Below the pieces are notes generated by a model. It was not told the origin of the DNA and did no database searches. It worked only from the letters and a program-made list of their open reading frames with translations. This document shows, piece by piece, positions 45,615 through 54,833 of a stretch of 64,000 nt of DNA. Source of the stretch: Insolitispirillum peregrinum. GTDB taxonomy: Bacteria > Pseudomonadota > Alphaproteobacteria > Rhodospirillales > Rhodospirillaceae. The translations under genes were made by a program, and so were the position numbers. How positions within the stretch are numbered: position 1 is the first letter of the stretch; each line of letters starts with the position of its first letter. The stretch lies in the NCBI RefSeq assembly GCF_042665255.1, contig NZ_JBHTCD010000002.1; one strand, given 5' to 3'.

Positions 45615-47207
45615 TCAAGACGACTCCTGCGGCGGCTCCTGTTCCGGGGACCTGGCCGGACGCCGCCGCAACCGCTTGAACAGCGCGAAGTCGGCTTTTT
45701 TGACCACCCCCAACACGATGGCCGCCAGCGAGAACACCAACACGGCCAACAGGATCAGGGCAGACAACAGAGCGGCATTCATCACCCCGTGCGTCAGCGG
45801 CCACTGCTGCAAACCCCACTCGGCAGCCTCGACGGCGGCGGCCATCACGCCGGTGGCAAGAAACAGGCGGACGGTCCGCTGCTTCAGGCGGGCATCGGGG
45901 ACGAACCAGCCGCGCCGCCGCAGGATAAAGAACAGCGTGCCGCTGTTGACGCACGCGCCAATGGCAGTAGCCAGAGCAATCCCGACATGCCCCATCACCT
46001 GCATCAACAGCAGGTTCAGCCCGATATTGACCAACAGCGCCACCGAGGCCGACTTGACCGGCGTTGCGGTATCTTCGCGGGCAAAAAAGCCGGGGGACAG
46101 CACCTTGACCAGCACATAGGCCGGCAGCCCGAGGGAAAAGGCCATCAGCGCCTGAGCCGTCGCCAGAGCATCGCTGGCAGAAAAAGCCCCCCGCTCGAAC
46201 AGGACGCTGACGATCGGCCCGCCCAGCACCAGAAACCCGGCCATCGACGGCACGGTCAGCAACAAGGCGAACTCCAGCGAACGATTCTGGCTGATCATCG
46301 CGTCGTCATGGTGTCCAGCGGCCAATTGACGCGACAACAGCGGCAGCAGGGCGGTTCCAATCGCCACCCCGATCACCCCCAGCGGCAACTGGTTGACGCG
46401 ATCGGCATAGTACAACCAGCTCACCGCCCCGTCGGCCACCATTGACGCCAACATGGTGTCGATCAGCAACGAGATCTGATACAGCCCTGCCCCAAAGGCC
46501 ACCGGAATGATCCGCTTGATCAGCAGGCGAACCCGCGGAGTCAGGGTCGGGCGCACCAGCCGGGGCATCATCCCGGCCCTGCGCGCCGAGATCATCAGCC
46601 AGACGAACTGCGCCAGCCCGGCCAGTTCAACCCCCCACGCCAGCGCATGACCGGGCGTTTCGACAAACGGCGTCAGCGCGGTCAGGGTCAACATCAGGAT
46701 CAGGTTGAGCAGGATCGGTGTTCCGGCAGCGGCGGCAAACTTCCCGAGGGAATTGAGCAGGCCGGAAATCAGTGAACAGAGCGAAATCAGCAGCAGATAA
46801 GGAAAGGTGATCCGCGTCAGGTCCACCGCCAATTCGTGCTTGCCTTCGACCCCGGTAAAGCCGGGGGCAAAAGCATACATCGCCCACGGCATGGCAATCA
46901 TCAGCACGCTGCAAAACAGCGCCAGCGCCAGCGCCATCACCGAAAAGGCCCGGTCAGAGAACAGGCGGGCCTCCTCAGCGCCGTCTTTTTCCAGCGTGGC
47001 CGAAAACAGCGGCACATAGGCCGCCGCCACCGCCCCTTCGCCAAAAAAGCGCCGGAACAGGTTGGGGAACTTGAAGGCGACGAAAAAACAGTCCGCTACC
47101 AGTCCCGCCCCCAGATAATTGGCGATCATGATGTCACGGAAAAAACCCGTCACCCGGCTCAGCATGGTGAAACCGCCAACGGTGGCAATGGAGCGCATCA
47201 ACGCCAT
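45615..47207 (-). CDS. murJ: Lipid II flippase MurJ (MviN)
   Basis: Moves lipid II across the inner membrane for peptidoglycan synthesis. 530 residues and about 14 hydrophobic segments. Family motifs are 'MLSRVTGFFRDIMIANYLGAG' in shortened form (SRVTGFFRDIMIA), 'FFVAFKFPNLFRRFFGEGAV', the typical opening with the functional Arg residues, and 'YYADRVNQLPLGVIGVAIGT' in the middle. The C-terminal tail is Arg-rich. It precedes trpS. Confidence 0.96.
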   Translation of the reverse strand: MALMRSIATVGGFTMLSRVTGFFRDIMIANYLGAGLVADCFFVAFKFPNLFRRFFGEGAVAAAYVPLFSATLEKDGAEEARLFSDRAFSVMALALALFCSVLMIAMPWAMYAFAPGFTGVEGKHELAVDLTRITFPYLLLISLCSLISGLLNSLGKFAAAAGTPILLNLILMLTLTALTPFVETPGHALAWGVELAGLAQFVWLMISARRAGMMPRLVRPTLTPRVRLLIKRIIPVAFGAGLYQISLLIDTMLASMVADGAVSWLYYADRVNQLPLGVIGVAIGTALLPLLSRQLAAGHHDDAMISQNRSLEFALLLTVPSMAGFLVLGGPIVSVLFERGAFSASDALATAQALMAFSLGLPAYVLVKVLSPGFFAREDTATPVKSASVALLVNIGLNLLLMQVMGHVGIALATAIGACVNSGTLFFILRRRGWFVPDARLKQRTVRLFLATGVMAAAVEAAEWGLQQWPLTHGVMNAALLSALILLAVLVFSLAAIVLGVVKKADFALFKRLRRRPARSPEQEPPQESS

Positions 47208-47312
47208 GGGAACAACCTGTTGTCAGAGCATTTTGAGGAGTGCGACACTCTAAGCAAATCGGCAACGGGCAGCAATGTCCGCGACCTGTTGCCCCGGCTT
47301 CATGACAGGGAA

Positions 47313-48386
47313 TCAATCCCACGCCCCCGGCACCACAATCTGGGTTCCCCACCAGTACCAGCGCGGCCCTTTGCCATTCGGGCCGGGGATGGGCAGGGTA
47401 CAGTTCAGGCGGGACCGTCCCTTGGTCAGAGGTTTGTTCAGGATCAACTCGACCCGGGTGCCATCGCTGTGGGGGCTTTGGCGGGTGGTCAGGGCTTCAC
47501 CACTGGGGCCATAGCAGGTCAGGCGGGCCAGCGATAGCTGAGGATCAGTGACAGTAAAGCCCACCGCCGGAGGATTCCCCGCCCCCTGCACCGGAGCCAG
47601 TGGTACCGCCGGGGTCACATCGCGCACCGGCAAGGCGCGGGCGCTGATGCGGGGCACAAAGAACTCGGCGCTGCCATAATGCTCGTTGAGGGCAAAGCGC
47701 GGCAGATAAAAGCGGTCTTCACTGGTCGCCACCACCCCGGACTGCTGACCAAAGGCGGCGCGATAGCCCATCTCGCGCAGCAAGGCCATCGACGGGCCAT
47801 CGGCCTCCCCATAGGGGTAGGCAAACAGGCGGGGCTGTTGCCCCAGTTCCTTCTGAAAAGCCGCCTGCATGGTCAGCAGATCGGCCCGCTGTTGCTCCGG
47901 GGTCAGTGCCGGGAAATGGGCGTGACTGTGCGAATGCGCCCCGATGGTTACGCCCGCCGCCGCCAGCTCGCGCAGTTGTGCCCAGGTCATGTAGCCGCTG
48001 TGGCCGACGGTCTCGGTGTTGACGAACAGGGTCCATGGCACCCCGGCCGCCCGCAACAGCGGCCATCCCACCTGATAGACACTGCCATAGCCATCATCGA
48101 CGGTGATCGCCGTCGCCCGCTCCGGCAGCGGTGTCCCGCTTTCCAGTGCTCCGACGATGGTTTCCAGCGGCAGAACCACCGCCTGATCCTGCCGCAGGCG
48201 GGCCAGATGGTCGCGCACCTGCTCGGGGCGGATATTGGTGGAAGGGTAGCGGTTTTCCCCAAAGCGATGATACATCACCACCACCGCCTGCGGAGTATCC
48301 CCCGGCGGCGGCGGCGACGCCAGCGCCTGCCCGGCCCCCAGCATCACCGCCAGCAGCACACAGGCCATCCGGTACCACGTCCTCAT
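47313..48386 (-). CDS. Secreted polysaccharide deacetylase (NodB/PgaB-like)
   Basis: About 357 residues with a signal peptide ('ACVLLAVMLGAGQALAS', cleavage near residue 24). The NodB domain (about 30-235) has motif 1 'AITVDDGYGSVYQVG' (Asp-Asp), motif 2 'TIGAHSHSHAHFP' (zinc His pair), and 'LFAYPYGEADGPSMALLREM'. The opening 'VVMYHRFGENRYPSTNI' resembles PgaB/IcaB-type deacetylases of poly-N-acetylglucosamine. The C-terminal 110 residues form a separate beta-rich part. ATG 48386 has GGAGG 6 nt upstream. It starts 19 nt after the GGDEF protein, so it is probably the last gene of that signalling operon. Confidence 0.9.
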   Translation of the reverse strand: MRTWYRMACVLLAVMLGAGQALASPPPPGDTPQAVVVMYHRFGENRYPSTNIRPEQVRDHLARLRQDQAVVLPLETIVGALESGTPLPERATAITVDDGYGSVYQVGWPLLRAAGVPWTLFVNTETVGHSGYMTWAQLRELAAAGVTIGAHSHSHAHFPALTPEQQRADLLTMQAAFQKELGQQPRLFAYPYGEADGPSMALLREMGYRAAFGQQSGVVATSEDRFYLPRFALNEHYGSAEFFVPRISARALPVRDVTPAVPLAPVQGAGNPPAVGFTVTDPQLSLARLTCYGPSGEALTTRQSPHSDGTRVELILNKPLTKGRSRLNCTLPIPGPNGKGPRWYWWGTQIVVPGAWD

Positions 48387-48405
48387 CAGGGCCTCCGCCT
48401 GCACG

Positions 48406-50679
48406 TCATGGCATCGAAGGGCTTCCGGCCCCCAGATCGCCGATCAACCGCTGTTCCTGCCCCCATACCCACCGGTTTTTCCCCGCCTGCTTGGCACGAT
48501 ACATCGCATCATCGGCGGCGGTCAGCAAAGCATCGGCATCGGTCGCATCCTGCGGGAACAGGGCAATGCCGATCGAGGCCCCGACATGCAATGTCTCGCC
48601 CTGCCACTGCACCGGCTGACACAGGGTCCGCAACACCTTGTCAGCCACCACCGTCACACTGGCCGCGTTCTGGACATCCTCGATCAGCAGGACAAATTCG
48701 TCCCCCCCGATACGGGCAGCAGTATCGGTGGTCCGCAAGGCGGCCCGCACCCGGCTGCCGACAGCGGCCAGAACCACATCCCCGGCATCATGCCCATAGG
48801 CGTCATTGATCGGCTTGAAGCCGTCCAGATCAATGAACAGCAAAGCCAGTTTGCCGTCATGGCGCATGGCATGGCTGGTTGCCGATTGCAGGCGATCAGA
48901 CAGCAATGCCCGGTTCGCCAGCCCGGTCAACTGGTCATAGAGCGCAAGATATTGAATCCGTTCAGCCGCACGATGGCGTTCAATGGCAATCGAGGCGATG
49001 CGGGCCGCCCGCAACAGCACTTCGATACTGCTGTTATCCGGCAGGTGCGGCATCGCGCCATAGCAGTCAAAGCTGCCCAGCACCGCCTGATCCGATGACA
49101 GGATCGGCACCGACCAGCACGAGCGCACACCACTGGCCTCGCAAACCTCGCGGAATTCCGACCAGTTGGGGTCGCGCAGGACATCATAGCTGTAATGCGG
49201 ATGGCCAAAGTGCGCCACCGGACCACAGGATGCCAGACTGGGGGCCACTTCCCGCCCCTCAAAGACGCTGAGGAAGTCCGGCGACAGCGACGGACCGATG
49301 GCACGGACAAAGCGTTCACTGCGGGCATCAAGCAGGGTGAGCGAGGCCCGCTGTTCAGGAAGCTGGGACTCGATCATTTCACACAGCCGCCCCATCAGGC
49401 TGTCGAGCGGCTCGGCGCGGGCCACCATTTCGAGAATCGTGCGCTCGGACTGCAACAGGGCATAGGCGCGATCGCGCTCGGTCACGTCAATGCCGGTGCA
49501 GATCAGGTGGGTGGCCATCTCGTCGCCATTGGTCAGATGGCTGAACGACCAGCGGATGCTGCGGCGGTCGCCGCTGTGGCTGACCAGACCGGTACGCAAT
49601 CCCTGCGGCGGCGTTGTCGCCCCCTGATCCAGACGGAAATAGCCCCATGCCCCCTGATCCGGAATCAGGTCGGCCAGACGGGTTCCCAACGCCTGCTTTT
49701 CAGGCAGTCCGGTCGCGGTTTCACAGGCACGATTAAAGGAAACAATCCGCCCGCGCCGGTCGACCACCGCCACCAGCGCCCCGATGGTGCGCAGAACGGT
49801 CGCGGTAAACCGCTGTTCATGCGACAGTTTTTCATTGGCCTGCCGCAAATCCGCCATTGCCTGATCGCGTTGTTCCTCGATCTTGCGGCGCTTTGAAATA
49901 TCGCGCTGAATACCGACAAAGTTGGTCAGCACGCCATCGGTATCAAACACCGGCGAGACCAGCAGTTCGTTCCAGAACAGCGTGCCATCCTTGCGATAAT
50001 TGCGCAGGACCGCCATGCCTTCACGCTGCTCGGACAATGCGGCCCGGATAGCATCCAGTCCGGGCTGATCGACATCCGGACCCTGCAGGAACTTGCAGTT
50101 GCGGCCCAGCACTTCTTCCGCCGTATAGCCGGTAATGACGGTAAAGGCCGGATTGGCATAAATGATCGGACGACCTTCCTTGCGGGCATCAACGATGATG
50201 ATGCCCTGACTGGACGCCTCGATGGCCCGGTTCCGCAATCGCAGTTCCGTCCGGCTTTCCCGCAGGTGGCGTTCACGGCGGACTGCCGAGGACACATCGG
50301 ACACCTGCATGACACACACCGCGCCCTGAACATCCGAGCAACGGGGAAGCGGGCGCACCAGCACCGACTGTTCCATCGCCACCGCCCGTGTACCGCTCCC
50401 CCGCGTCAGCGGTATCGGATAGCGGTGCAACTGGTTGGACAGCAATGCCGACAGGCCATCCGTGCAGGCATCCCGCACCGTTCGCGACAGAACGGTCGAC
50501 ACCTGGTCCCCGAATACCTCCTCCAGAGTCCGGCCATGGACATCGGCAGCCTTCATGCCACTGGATCGTTCCATCCAGTGATTCCACAGCAGAATGCGGG
50601 CTTCGCTGTCAAACAGCGCAACCCCGCAATCAAGAACATCGAGCAGACGAACCTGCCCCGGAGACGCCGACCTGATCAT
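48406..50679 (-). CDS. PAS-LOV-PAS-GAF-GGDEF diguanylate cyclase, candidate blue-light sensor
   Basis: A 757-residue soluble sensor. Domain order: PAS (about 10-125), PAS/LOV (about 150-265), PAS (about 290-405), GAF (about 425-560), GGDEF (about 590-735). The second domain has the LOV flavin site 'GRNCKFLQG' with the adduct-forming Cys195, then 'NYRKDGTLFWNELLVSPVFD', the canonical FMN-binding strands. The cyclase site is 'RIGGDEFVLLIEDV' (658-662), with an RxxD inhibitory site (Arg649-Asp652) five residues before it. It is therefore predicted to make c-di-GMP under blue-light control with product inhibition. It lies downstream of cheY- and cheC-like genes and upstream of a polysaccharide deacetylase. 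The LOV assignment is from motifs. Confidence 0.92.
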   Translation of the reverse strand: MIRSASPGQVRLLDVLDCGVALFDSEARILLWNHWMERSSGMKAADVHGRTLEEVFGDQVSTVLSRTVRDACTDGLSALLSNQLHRYPIPLTRGSGTRAVAMEQSVLVRPLPRCSDVQGAVCVMQVSDVSSAVRRERHLRESRTELRLRNRAIEASSQGIIIVDARKEGRPIIYANPAFTVITGYTAEEVLGRNCKFLQGPDVDQPGLDAIRAALSEQREGMAVLRNYRKDGTLFWNELLVSPVFDTDGVLTNFVGIQRDISKRRKIEEQRDQAMADLRQANEKLSHEQRFTATVLRTIGALVAVVDRRGRIVSFNRACETATGLPEKQALGTRLADLIPDQGAWGYFRLDQGATTPPQGLRTGLVSHSGDRRSIRWSFSHLTNGDEMATHLICTGIDVTERDRAYALLQSERTILEMVARAEPLDSLMGRLCEMIESQLPEQRASLTLLDARSERFVRAIGPSLSPDFLSVFEGREVAPSLASCGPVAHFGHPHYSYDVLRDPNWSEFREVCEASGVRSCWSVPILSSDQAVLGSFDCYGAMPHLPDNSSIEVLLRAARIASIAIERHRAAERIQYLALYDQLTGLANRALLSDRLQSATSHAMRHDGKLALLFIDLDGFKPINDAYGHDAGDVVLAAVGSRVRAALRTTDTAARIGGDEFVLLIEDVQNAASVTVVADKVLRTLCQPVQWQGETLHVGASIGIALFPQDATDADALLTAADDAMYRAKQAGKNRWVWGQEQRLIGDLGAGSPSMP

Positions 50680-50734
50680 ATCCGCACCTTACCCTGTCCC
50701 TTGTTCCGCAAACCTGCCCTGTGACCGGGGCAGG

Positions 50735-51394
50735 TCAACCGCTCAAGGCTTCGAGATACTCGTTGATCTTGGCCCGGAAGCTGGCTGCCGAACGCAAATC
50801 AATGGCAAAGGCCAAAAAGCCCTGAATGGCCCGCCGCCGCAAACTGAAATCAATCTGGACCAGCAACAGCACCGAAGACGAGCCATCCAGCGGCGGCTCG
50901 GCAGACATCCGCGCCTCGGGCGGGGGATCGCACAGGAACGACAGGAACCCCTGCTTGTCGCCGGTATAGGTTTCCGGCAAAGACGAGCTGATTTCACTGT
51001 GCAGGGCGTTGGCAATCGTTGCCAGGCAGTTGTTCAGGATGATGTTGCCGATTTCGGCCAGCGTTTCCTGTTCCAGTTCCGAGATTTCTTCGGCGGGCAT
51101 GTCTTCGCCAATGATGGCCCGCACCAGTTCCAGGCTGCGTTCTTCGGGAAACAGCAGGGCTGCCGCCCCGGCAATGAAACCGTCGAACGACTGGCGAACC
51201 CCGGCCAGAACGTCGGGGATGCTGGCATCGAAAACCCGCTGTGCCTCGGCAATGCCGACAAAGGCAACCTCGGGAACCGACAGGATGACTTCATCGTTGA
51301 CCAGACGCGAAAAGGCCCCCGCCGCGCGCCCGACGCCCATGTTCATCAGTTCGGTAACGACGTCCTGTTCGTCGGCGGTCAAAATCATGGTCAT
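50735..51394 (-). CDS. CheC-family chemotaxis phosphatase
   Basis: A 219-residue protein of the CheC/CheX/FliY family, which dephosphorylates CheY-P. Both helices with the active-site pattern ExxxN are seen: 'VVTELMNMGVGRAAGAFSRL' and 'TLAEIGNIILNNCLATIANA', each followed by a Pro about 22 residues on ('SVPEV' and 'SSLPE'). ATG 51394 has GGGAG 6-7 nt upstream and overlaps the end of the response-regulator gene by 4 nt (ATGA), so the pair is translationally coupled. The C-terminal 50 residues extend beyond a minimal CheC. Confidence 0.9.
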   Translation of the reverse strand: MTMILTADEQDVVTELMNMGVGRAAGAFSRLVNDEVILSVPEVAFVGIAEAQRVFDASIPDVLAGVRQSFDGFIAGAAALLFPEERSLELVRAIIGEDMPAEEISELEQETLAEIGNIILNNCLATIANALHSEISSSLPETYTGDKQGFLSFLCDPPPEARMSAEPPLDGSSSVLLLVQIDFSLRRRAIQGFLAFAIDLRSAASFRAKINEYLEALSG

Positions 51395-51750
51395 GGGGCA
51401 CTCCCGGTGATGAAGGCCGTCAGCACGGCAGTGTCCGGCGGCTTGGGAATGAAGGCCATGCCAAGGTTGCGGGCCCGTTCAATCACGGCATCCTGAATGT
51501 TGGCCGTACACAGGGCCAGACGGACAGACGGGGCAGAGACCCGCAGGTCCTCGGCCAGTTCCAGCCCGGTCTTTTCAGGCATGTTGTAGTCAATGACGGC
51601 AAGATCAATGGCCGCACCCGCCACAACCGACAAGGCTTCGTCAACACTGCCTGCTTCGAGGAATTCGGCATCCGGGGCAATGGCCGACACCATCCGGCGC
51701 AACGACAAACGGGCAACACGACTATCGTCTACAATCAAGATAACCGGCAT
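51391..51750 (-). CDS. CheY-like single-domain response regulator
   Basis: A 119-residue receiver domain with no output domain. Phosphorylation residues are present: Asp-Asp in 'ILIVDDSRVARLSLR', the acceptor Asp in 'LAVIDYNMPEKTGLEL', Thr in 'LALCTANIQD', and Lys in 'AFIPKPPDTAVL'. ATG 51750 has AAGGA upstream at about 9 nt. It overlaps the cheC-like gene, which encodes its probable phosphatase. No histidine kinase is adjacent, so the phosphodonor is unknown. Confidence 0.93.
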   Translation of the reverse strand: MPVILIVDDSRVARLSLRRMVSAIAPDAEFLEAGSVDEALSVVAGAAIDLAVIDYNMPEKTGLELAEDLRVSAPSVRLALCTANIQDAVIERARNLGMAFIPKPPDTAVLTAFITGSAP

Positions 51751-52045
51751 AACCAACGATCCTTACCTGTCCAGCAAACCCAAAAAAACCAGAATGCACC
51801 CACATGGCGGGACTGTGATACCAAGAGAGGGCAGCGCTGTACACGCACCACTTCAAGACATTCTCAAGGCAAACCAGACACCCTGCTGGTGGCCCCTTGA
51901 TGAGGGTGCCGACAAGATGCTCCGGCGTCTGTGCTGATTCTGGGGCCCCTATCCTGAGGGTGTCATTAAGGCTACACTACGACCGTTAGCCAATGAATAA
52001 TACTGAATTATCTGCTTTTCTACCATTTTTCTCAGGGATGCTCCC
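51751..52045. other. Divergent intergenic region between the response regulator and AmpG-like genes
   Basis: About 295 bp; it should hold two divergent promoters. The part near 51960-52040 is AT-rich. I see no repeat, RNA or coding sequence. Confidence 0.45.
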
Positions 52046-53359
52046 ATGACCGCAGAAAAAACAAGGGAATGGCTTTCCTCCCTGACGATTTACTGGAATA
52101 TTCGTATTCTATGCATTGGGCTCCTCGGGTTCTCTTCTGGACTGCCGCTGCTGCTGGTGATGGGAACACTGGCCGCCCGGCTCAGCGAATCCGGCGTCTC
52201 GCTGCAGGATATCGGTGCCTTCACCCTCGTCACCTTTGCCTATGGCTTTAAATGGCTGTGGTCGCCAATCGTGGATCAGCTGCCGTTTCCCCTGTTGTGC
52301 CGCCTGTTTGGCCGGCGGCGAGGCTGGATGCTGGCCAGCCAGCTGGCAACGGCAGGCTGCATTCTGGGGCTGGGGTTCAGCAACCCGGCAGAAAGCCTGT
52401 GGGCCACCGCCCTGTGGGCGATTGCCCTCAGCTTTGCCTCGGCCACCCAGGACATCGTGATTGATGCCTTTCGGGTCGAGCGCCTGAACAGCGAAGAAAT
52501 GGGCGCGGGAGCCGGGGTGATCGTGCTGGGCTACCGGCTGGGGATGGTGGTCGCTGGCGGCGGAGCCCTGATTCTGGCCGACCTGTGGGGCTGGGCGGGA
52601 GCCTACAGCCTGATGGCGGCCCTGATGGGGGTTGGTGTTCTGGCGGCGCTGATCCTGCCGGACCCTCCGCTGCCGACGACAGGGGAAGGCACCCCACGCC
52701 CCTCTCTGGCCGAATGGGTCCGCCATGCGGTCGTTGACCCGTTGCGTGACTTTGCCGCGCGCCGGGGCTGGCTGCTGATCCTGCTGTTCATCGCCCTTTA
52801 CAAATACGGCGACGCCCTGCTGAGTGCGATGAGCACGCCGTTTTACCTGCAAATGGGCTTCAGCAAGACCGAAATCGGGGTGGTGACCAAGGGCTTTGGC
52901 ATCACCTTTACCATCATCGGCGGGTTGGGCGGCGGGGTGCTGGTGGCCCGGCTGGGGATCATGCGGGCCTTGCTGGTGTGTGGCGTGCTGCAGGCGGCCT
53001 CCAACCTGCTGTTTGCCGCGCTGGCGATCAGCGGCCACAACATGCCGGTGCTGATGGCCACCATCGCCGTCGAAAACTTCACCTCCGGCATGGGCGGCGC
53101 GGCCTTTGTCGCCTATCTGTCGTCGCTGTGCTCGCTGTCCTACACCGCCACCCAGTACGCGCTGGTCAGCTCGCTGATGGCCACCGCCCGCACCTTTCTG
53201 GCCTCGGGCGGCGGCTGGCTGGCCGAGCAGATGAGCTGGTTGCAGTATTTCCTGCTGACTGCACTGGCCGCCCTGCCCGGCCTGCTGTTGCTGCTGTGGC
53301 TGATGCGCCTGCCACAGCCTCCCGCAGGCGTGACCGCGGTTTCTGCCGCAAAGGATTGA
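52046..53359 (+). CDS. ampG: AmpG-like MFS muropeptide permease
   Basis: A 437-residue major facilitator with about 12 hydrophobic segments. It resembles AmpG/acetyl-CoA-transporter-like permeases: 'LLGFSSGLPLLLVMGTLAAR' near the N-terminus, 'GFKWLWSPIVDQLPFPLL', 'GRRRGWMLASQLATAGCILG', 'SATQDIVIDAFRVERL' and a second half beginning near 'LFIALYKYGDALLSAMSTPF'. AmpG imports anhydromuropeptides for cell-wall recycling. ATG 52046 begins a hydrophilic leader of about 15 residues. It is transcribed in the same direction as the SCO/TauE cluster, 74 nt away. Confidence 0.88.
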   Translation: MTAEKTREWLSSLTIYWNIRILCIGLLGFSSGLPLLLVMGTLAARLSESGVSLQDIGAFTLVTFAYGFKWLWSPIVDQLPFPLLCRLFGRRRGWMLASQLATAGCILGLGFSNPAESLWATALWAIALSFASATQDIVIDAFRVERLNSEEMGAGAGVIVLGYRLGMVVAGGGALILADLWGWAGAYSLMAALMGVGVLAALILPDPPLPTTGEGTPRPSLAEWVRHAVVDPLRDFAARRGWLLILLFIALYKYGDALLSAMSTPFYLQMGFSKTEIGVVTKGFGITFTIIGGLGGGVLVARLGIMRALLVCGVLQAASNLLFAALAISGHNMPVLMATIAVENFTSGMGGAAFVAYLSSLCSLSYTATQYALVSSLMATARTFLASGGGWLAEQMSWLQYFLLTALAALPGLLLLLWLMRLPQPPAGVTAVSAAKD

Positions 53360-53433
53360 CCTGCCTGCACGAAGGGTGTCCACTGCGCCCGTCATTGCAT
53401 TCTGGCCCTGTCTCTGTCGGAGAACCCCGTTCC

Positions 53434-54198
53434 GTGTCGCAGGATTCCGCTCTTCTGGCCCTGATGGCCGCTGGTGCCAGCCACTGCGCCGTTGTGATCT
53501 CGGACCATGGCAGCCTGTTGACCAGCCTGTTTTTCACTGGCCTGATGGGCAGCCTCAGCCATTGCAGCACCATGTGCGGGCCGTTCGTGCTCAGTCAGGT
53601 GGCCGCCCGCATGGAAGCCATCCCGGCGCAAAAAATGCGCGAATGGCACCGCCTGACCGGGGCTGCCCTGCTGCCCTACCATCTGGGCCGGGGCACCACC
53701 TACATGCTGTTGGGGAGCCTTGGGGCCTTGCTGGCTGGCTCGCTGTCCAGCCTGAACGGCCTGCGCTGGCTGTCTGCTGGCCTGCTGCTGGTCGCCGCCC
53801 TGCTGCTGGTCGGCTATGCCCTGCCGCAGTTCAAAATTCACCTGCCCGGCCTTCCCGCCGAACGCTGGTGGTCGGCCACCGTCGCCCGCAAGGCCCAATC
53901 GCTGTTTGCCTCGCCGGTCGGCGGGCGCGGCTATCTGCTGGGAACCCTGCTGGGCTTCATTCCCTGCGGCCTGCTGTATGCCGCCCTTGCCGCTGCCGCT
54001 GCCACCGGCGATCCATTGGCCGGAGCCTTTGGCATGGCAGCGTTTGTGCTGGGCACCATCCCGATGCTGTTTGCCGTTGGCCTGCTCGGCCATCTGGCCG
54101 GGGACCACTGGCGCACCACCATGCGGCAGGCGGCCCCCATCCTGTTGCTGTTCAATGCGGCGGTGCTGGTGTGGCTGGCGGTCAGCCAGATCCTTTAA
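53434..54198 (+). CDS. DsbD_2/TauE-SafE-like membrane protein with CxxxC motif
   Basis: About 254 residues and roughly six membrane segments. The N-terminal motif 'GSLSHCSTMCGPFVLSQV' and the later 'GFIPCGLLYAALAAAAATG' are those of the DsbD_2 (PF13386) group, often annotated 'sulfite exporter TauE/SafE' or 'urease accessory UreH-like'. Members near SCO genes are thought to move reductant or copper for cytochrome oxidase assembly. GTG 53434 is the most upstream start fitting a GGAG at about 11 nt; ATG 53464 is an alternative. The next gene, SCO1-like, starts 27 nt later. Confidence 0.85.
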   Translation: MSQDSALLALMAAGASHCAVVISDHGSLLTSLFFTGLMGSLSHCSTMCGPFVLSQVAARMEAIPAQKMREWHRLTGAALLPYHLGRGTTYMLLGSLGALLAGSLSSLNGLRWLSAGLLLVAALLLVGYALPQFKIHLPGLPAERWWSATVARKAQSLFASPVGGRGYLLGTLLGFIPCGLLYAALAAAAATGDPLAGAFGMAAFVLGTIPMLFAVGLLGHLAGDHWRTTMRQAAPILLLFNAAVLVWLAVSQIL

Positions 54199-54225
54199 CC
54201 CAGCCCCATTACCCCGGAGGATTCC

Positions 54226-54831
54226 ATGTCACCCCTCAAGACCATCATCATGGTTCTGGCCGTTGCTCTGGTTGCGGTCGGAGCCCGTTTCTGGCTGCTT
54301 CCGGGACAGGACGCCCCTGCGGCGACCACCACCAGCGCACCGGCGGTGATCGGTGGCCCGTTCACCTTGCAGGACAGCAGCGGCAAGACGGTGACACAGG
54401 CCGATTTCGCCGGGAAATACATGCTGGTCTATTTCGGCTACACCTATTGCCCCGACGTCTGCCCGACCAGCCTGCAAACCATGACCGCCGCCCTGCAACA
54501 GCTGCCCGCCGAGAAAACCGCCAAACTCACCCCGATCTTCATTTCGGTTGATCCCGAGCGCGACAGTCTGGCGCTGATCGGCCAGTACGTGCAGCATTTC
54601 TATCCCGGCATGGTCGGCCTGACCGGCACCCCCGAACAGGTCGCCGCCGCCGCCAAGGCCTATCGCGTCTATTTCGCCAAGGTGGCCGACAAGACCGGCG
54701 ACCCGACCGCCTATCTGATGGACCATTCGGCGATCACCTACCTGATGGGGCCGGACGGAGCCTTCATCACCCATTTCCCGCATGACACCACCCCGGCCCA
54801 GATGGCGGCCAAACTGGCCGGGATTCTGTAA
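54226..54831 (+). CDS. SCO1/SenC family copper chaperone
   Basis: A 201-residue thioredoxin-fold protein for assembly of the CuA or CuB centre of cytochrome oxidase. An N-terminal membrane anchor (about 6-24, 'IIMVLAVALVAVGARFWLL') precedes the periplasmic domain. The copper site is complete: 'YTYCPDVCPTSLQTM' (CxxxC) and the distal His in 'YLMDHSAITYLMGPDG'. ATG 54226 has GGAGG 7 nt upstream. It is in a row with the DsbD_2-like gene and cobB (2 nt gap). Confidence 0.94.
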   Translation: MSPLKTIIMVLAVALVAVGARFWLLPGQDAPAATTTSAPAVIGGPFTLQDSSGKTVTQADFAGKYMLVYFGYTYCPDVCPTSLQTMTAALQQLPAEKTAKLTPIFISVDPERDSLALIGQYVQHFYPGMVGLTGTPEQVAAAAKAYRVYFAKVADKTGDPTAYLMDHSAITYLMGPDGAFITHFPHDTTPAQMAAKLAGIL

Positions 54832-54833
54832 TC

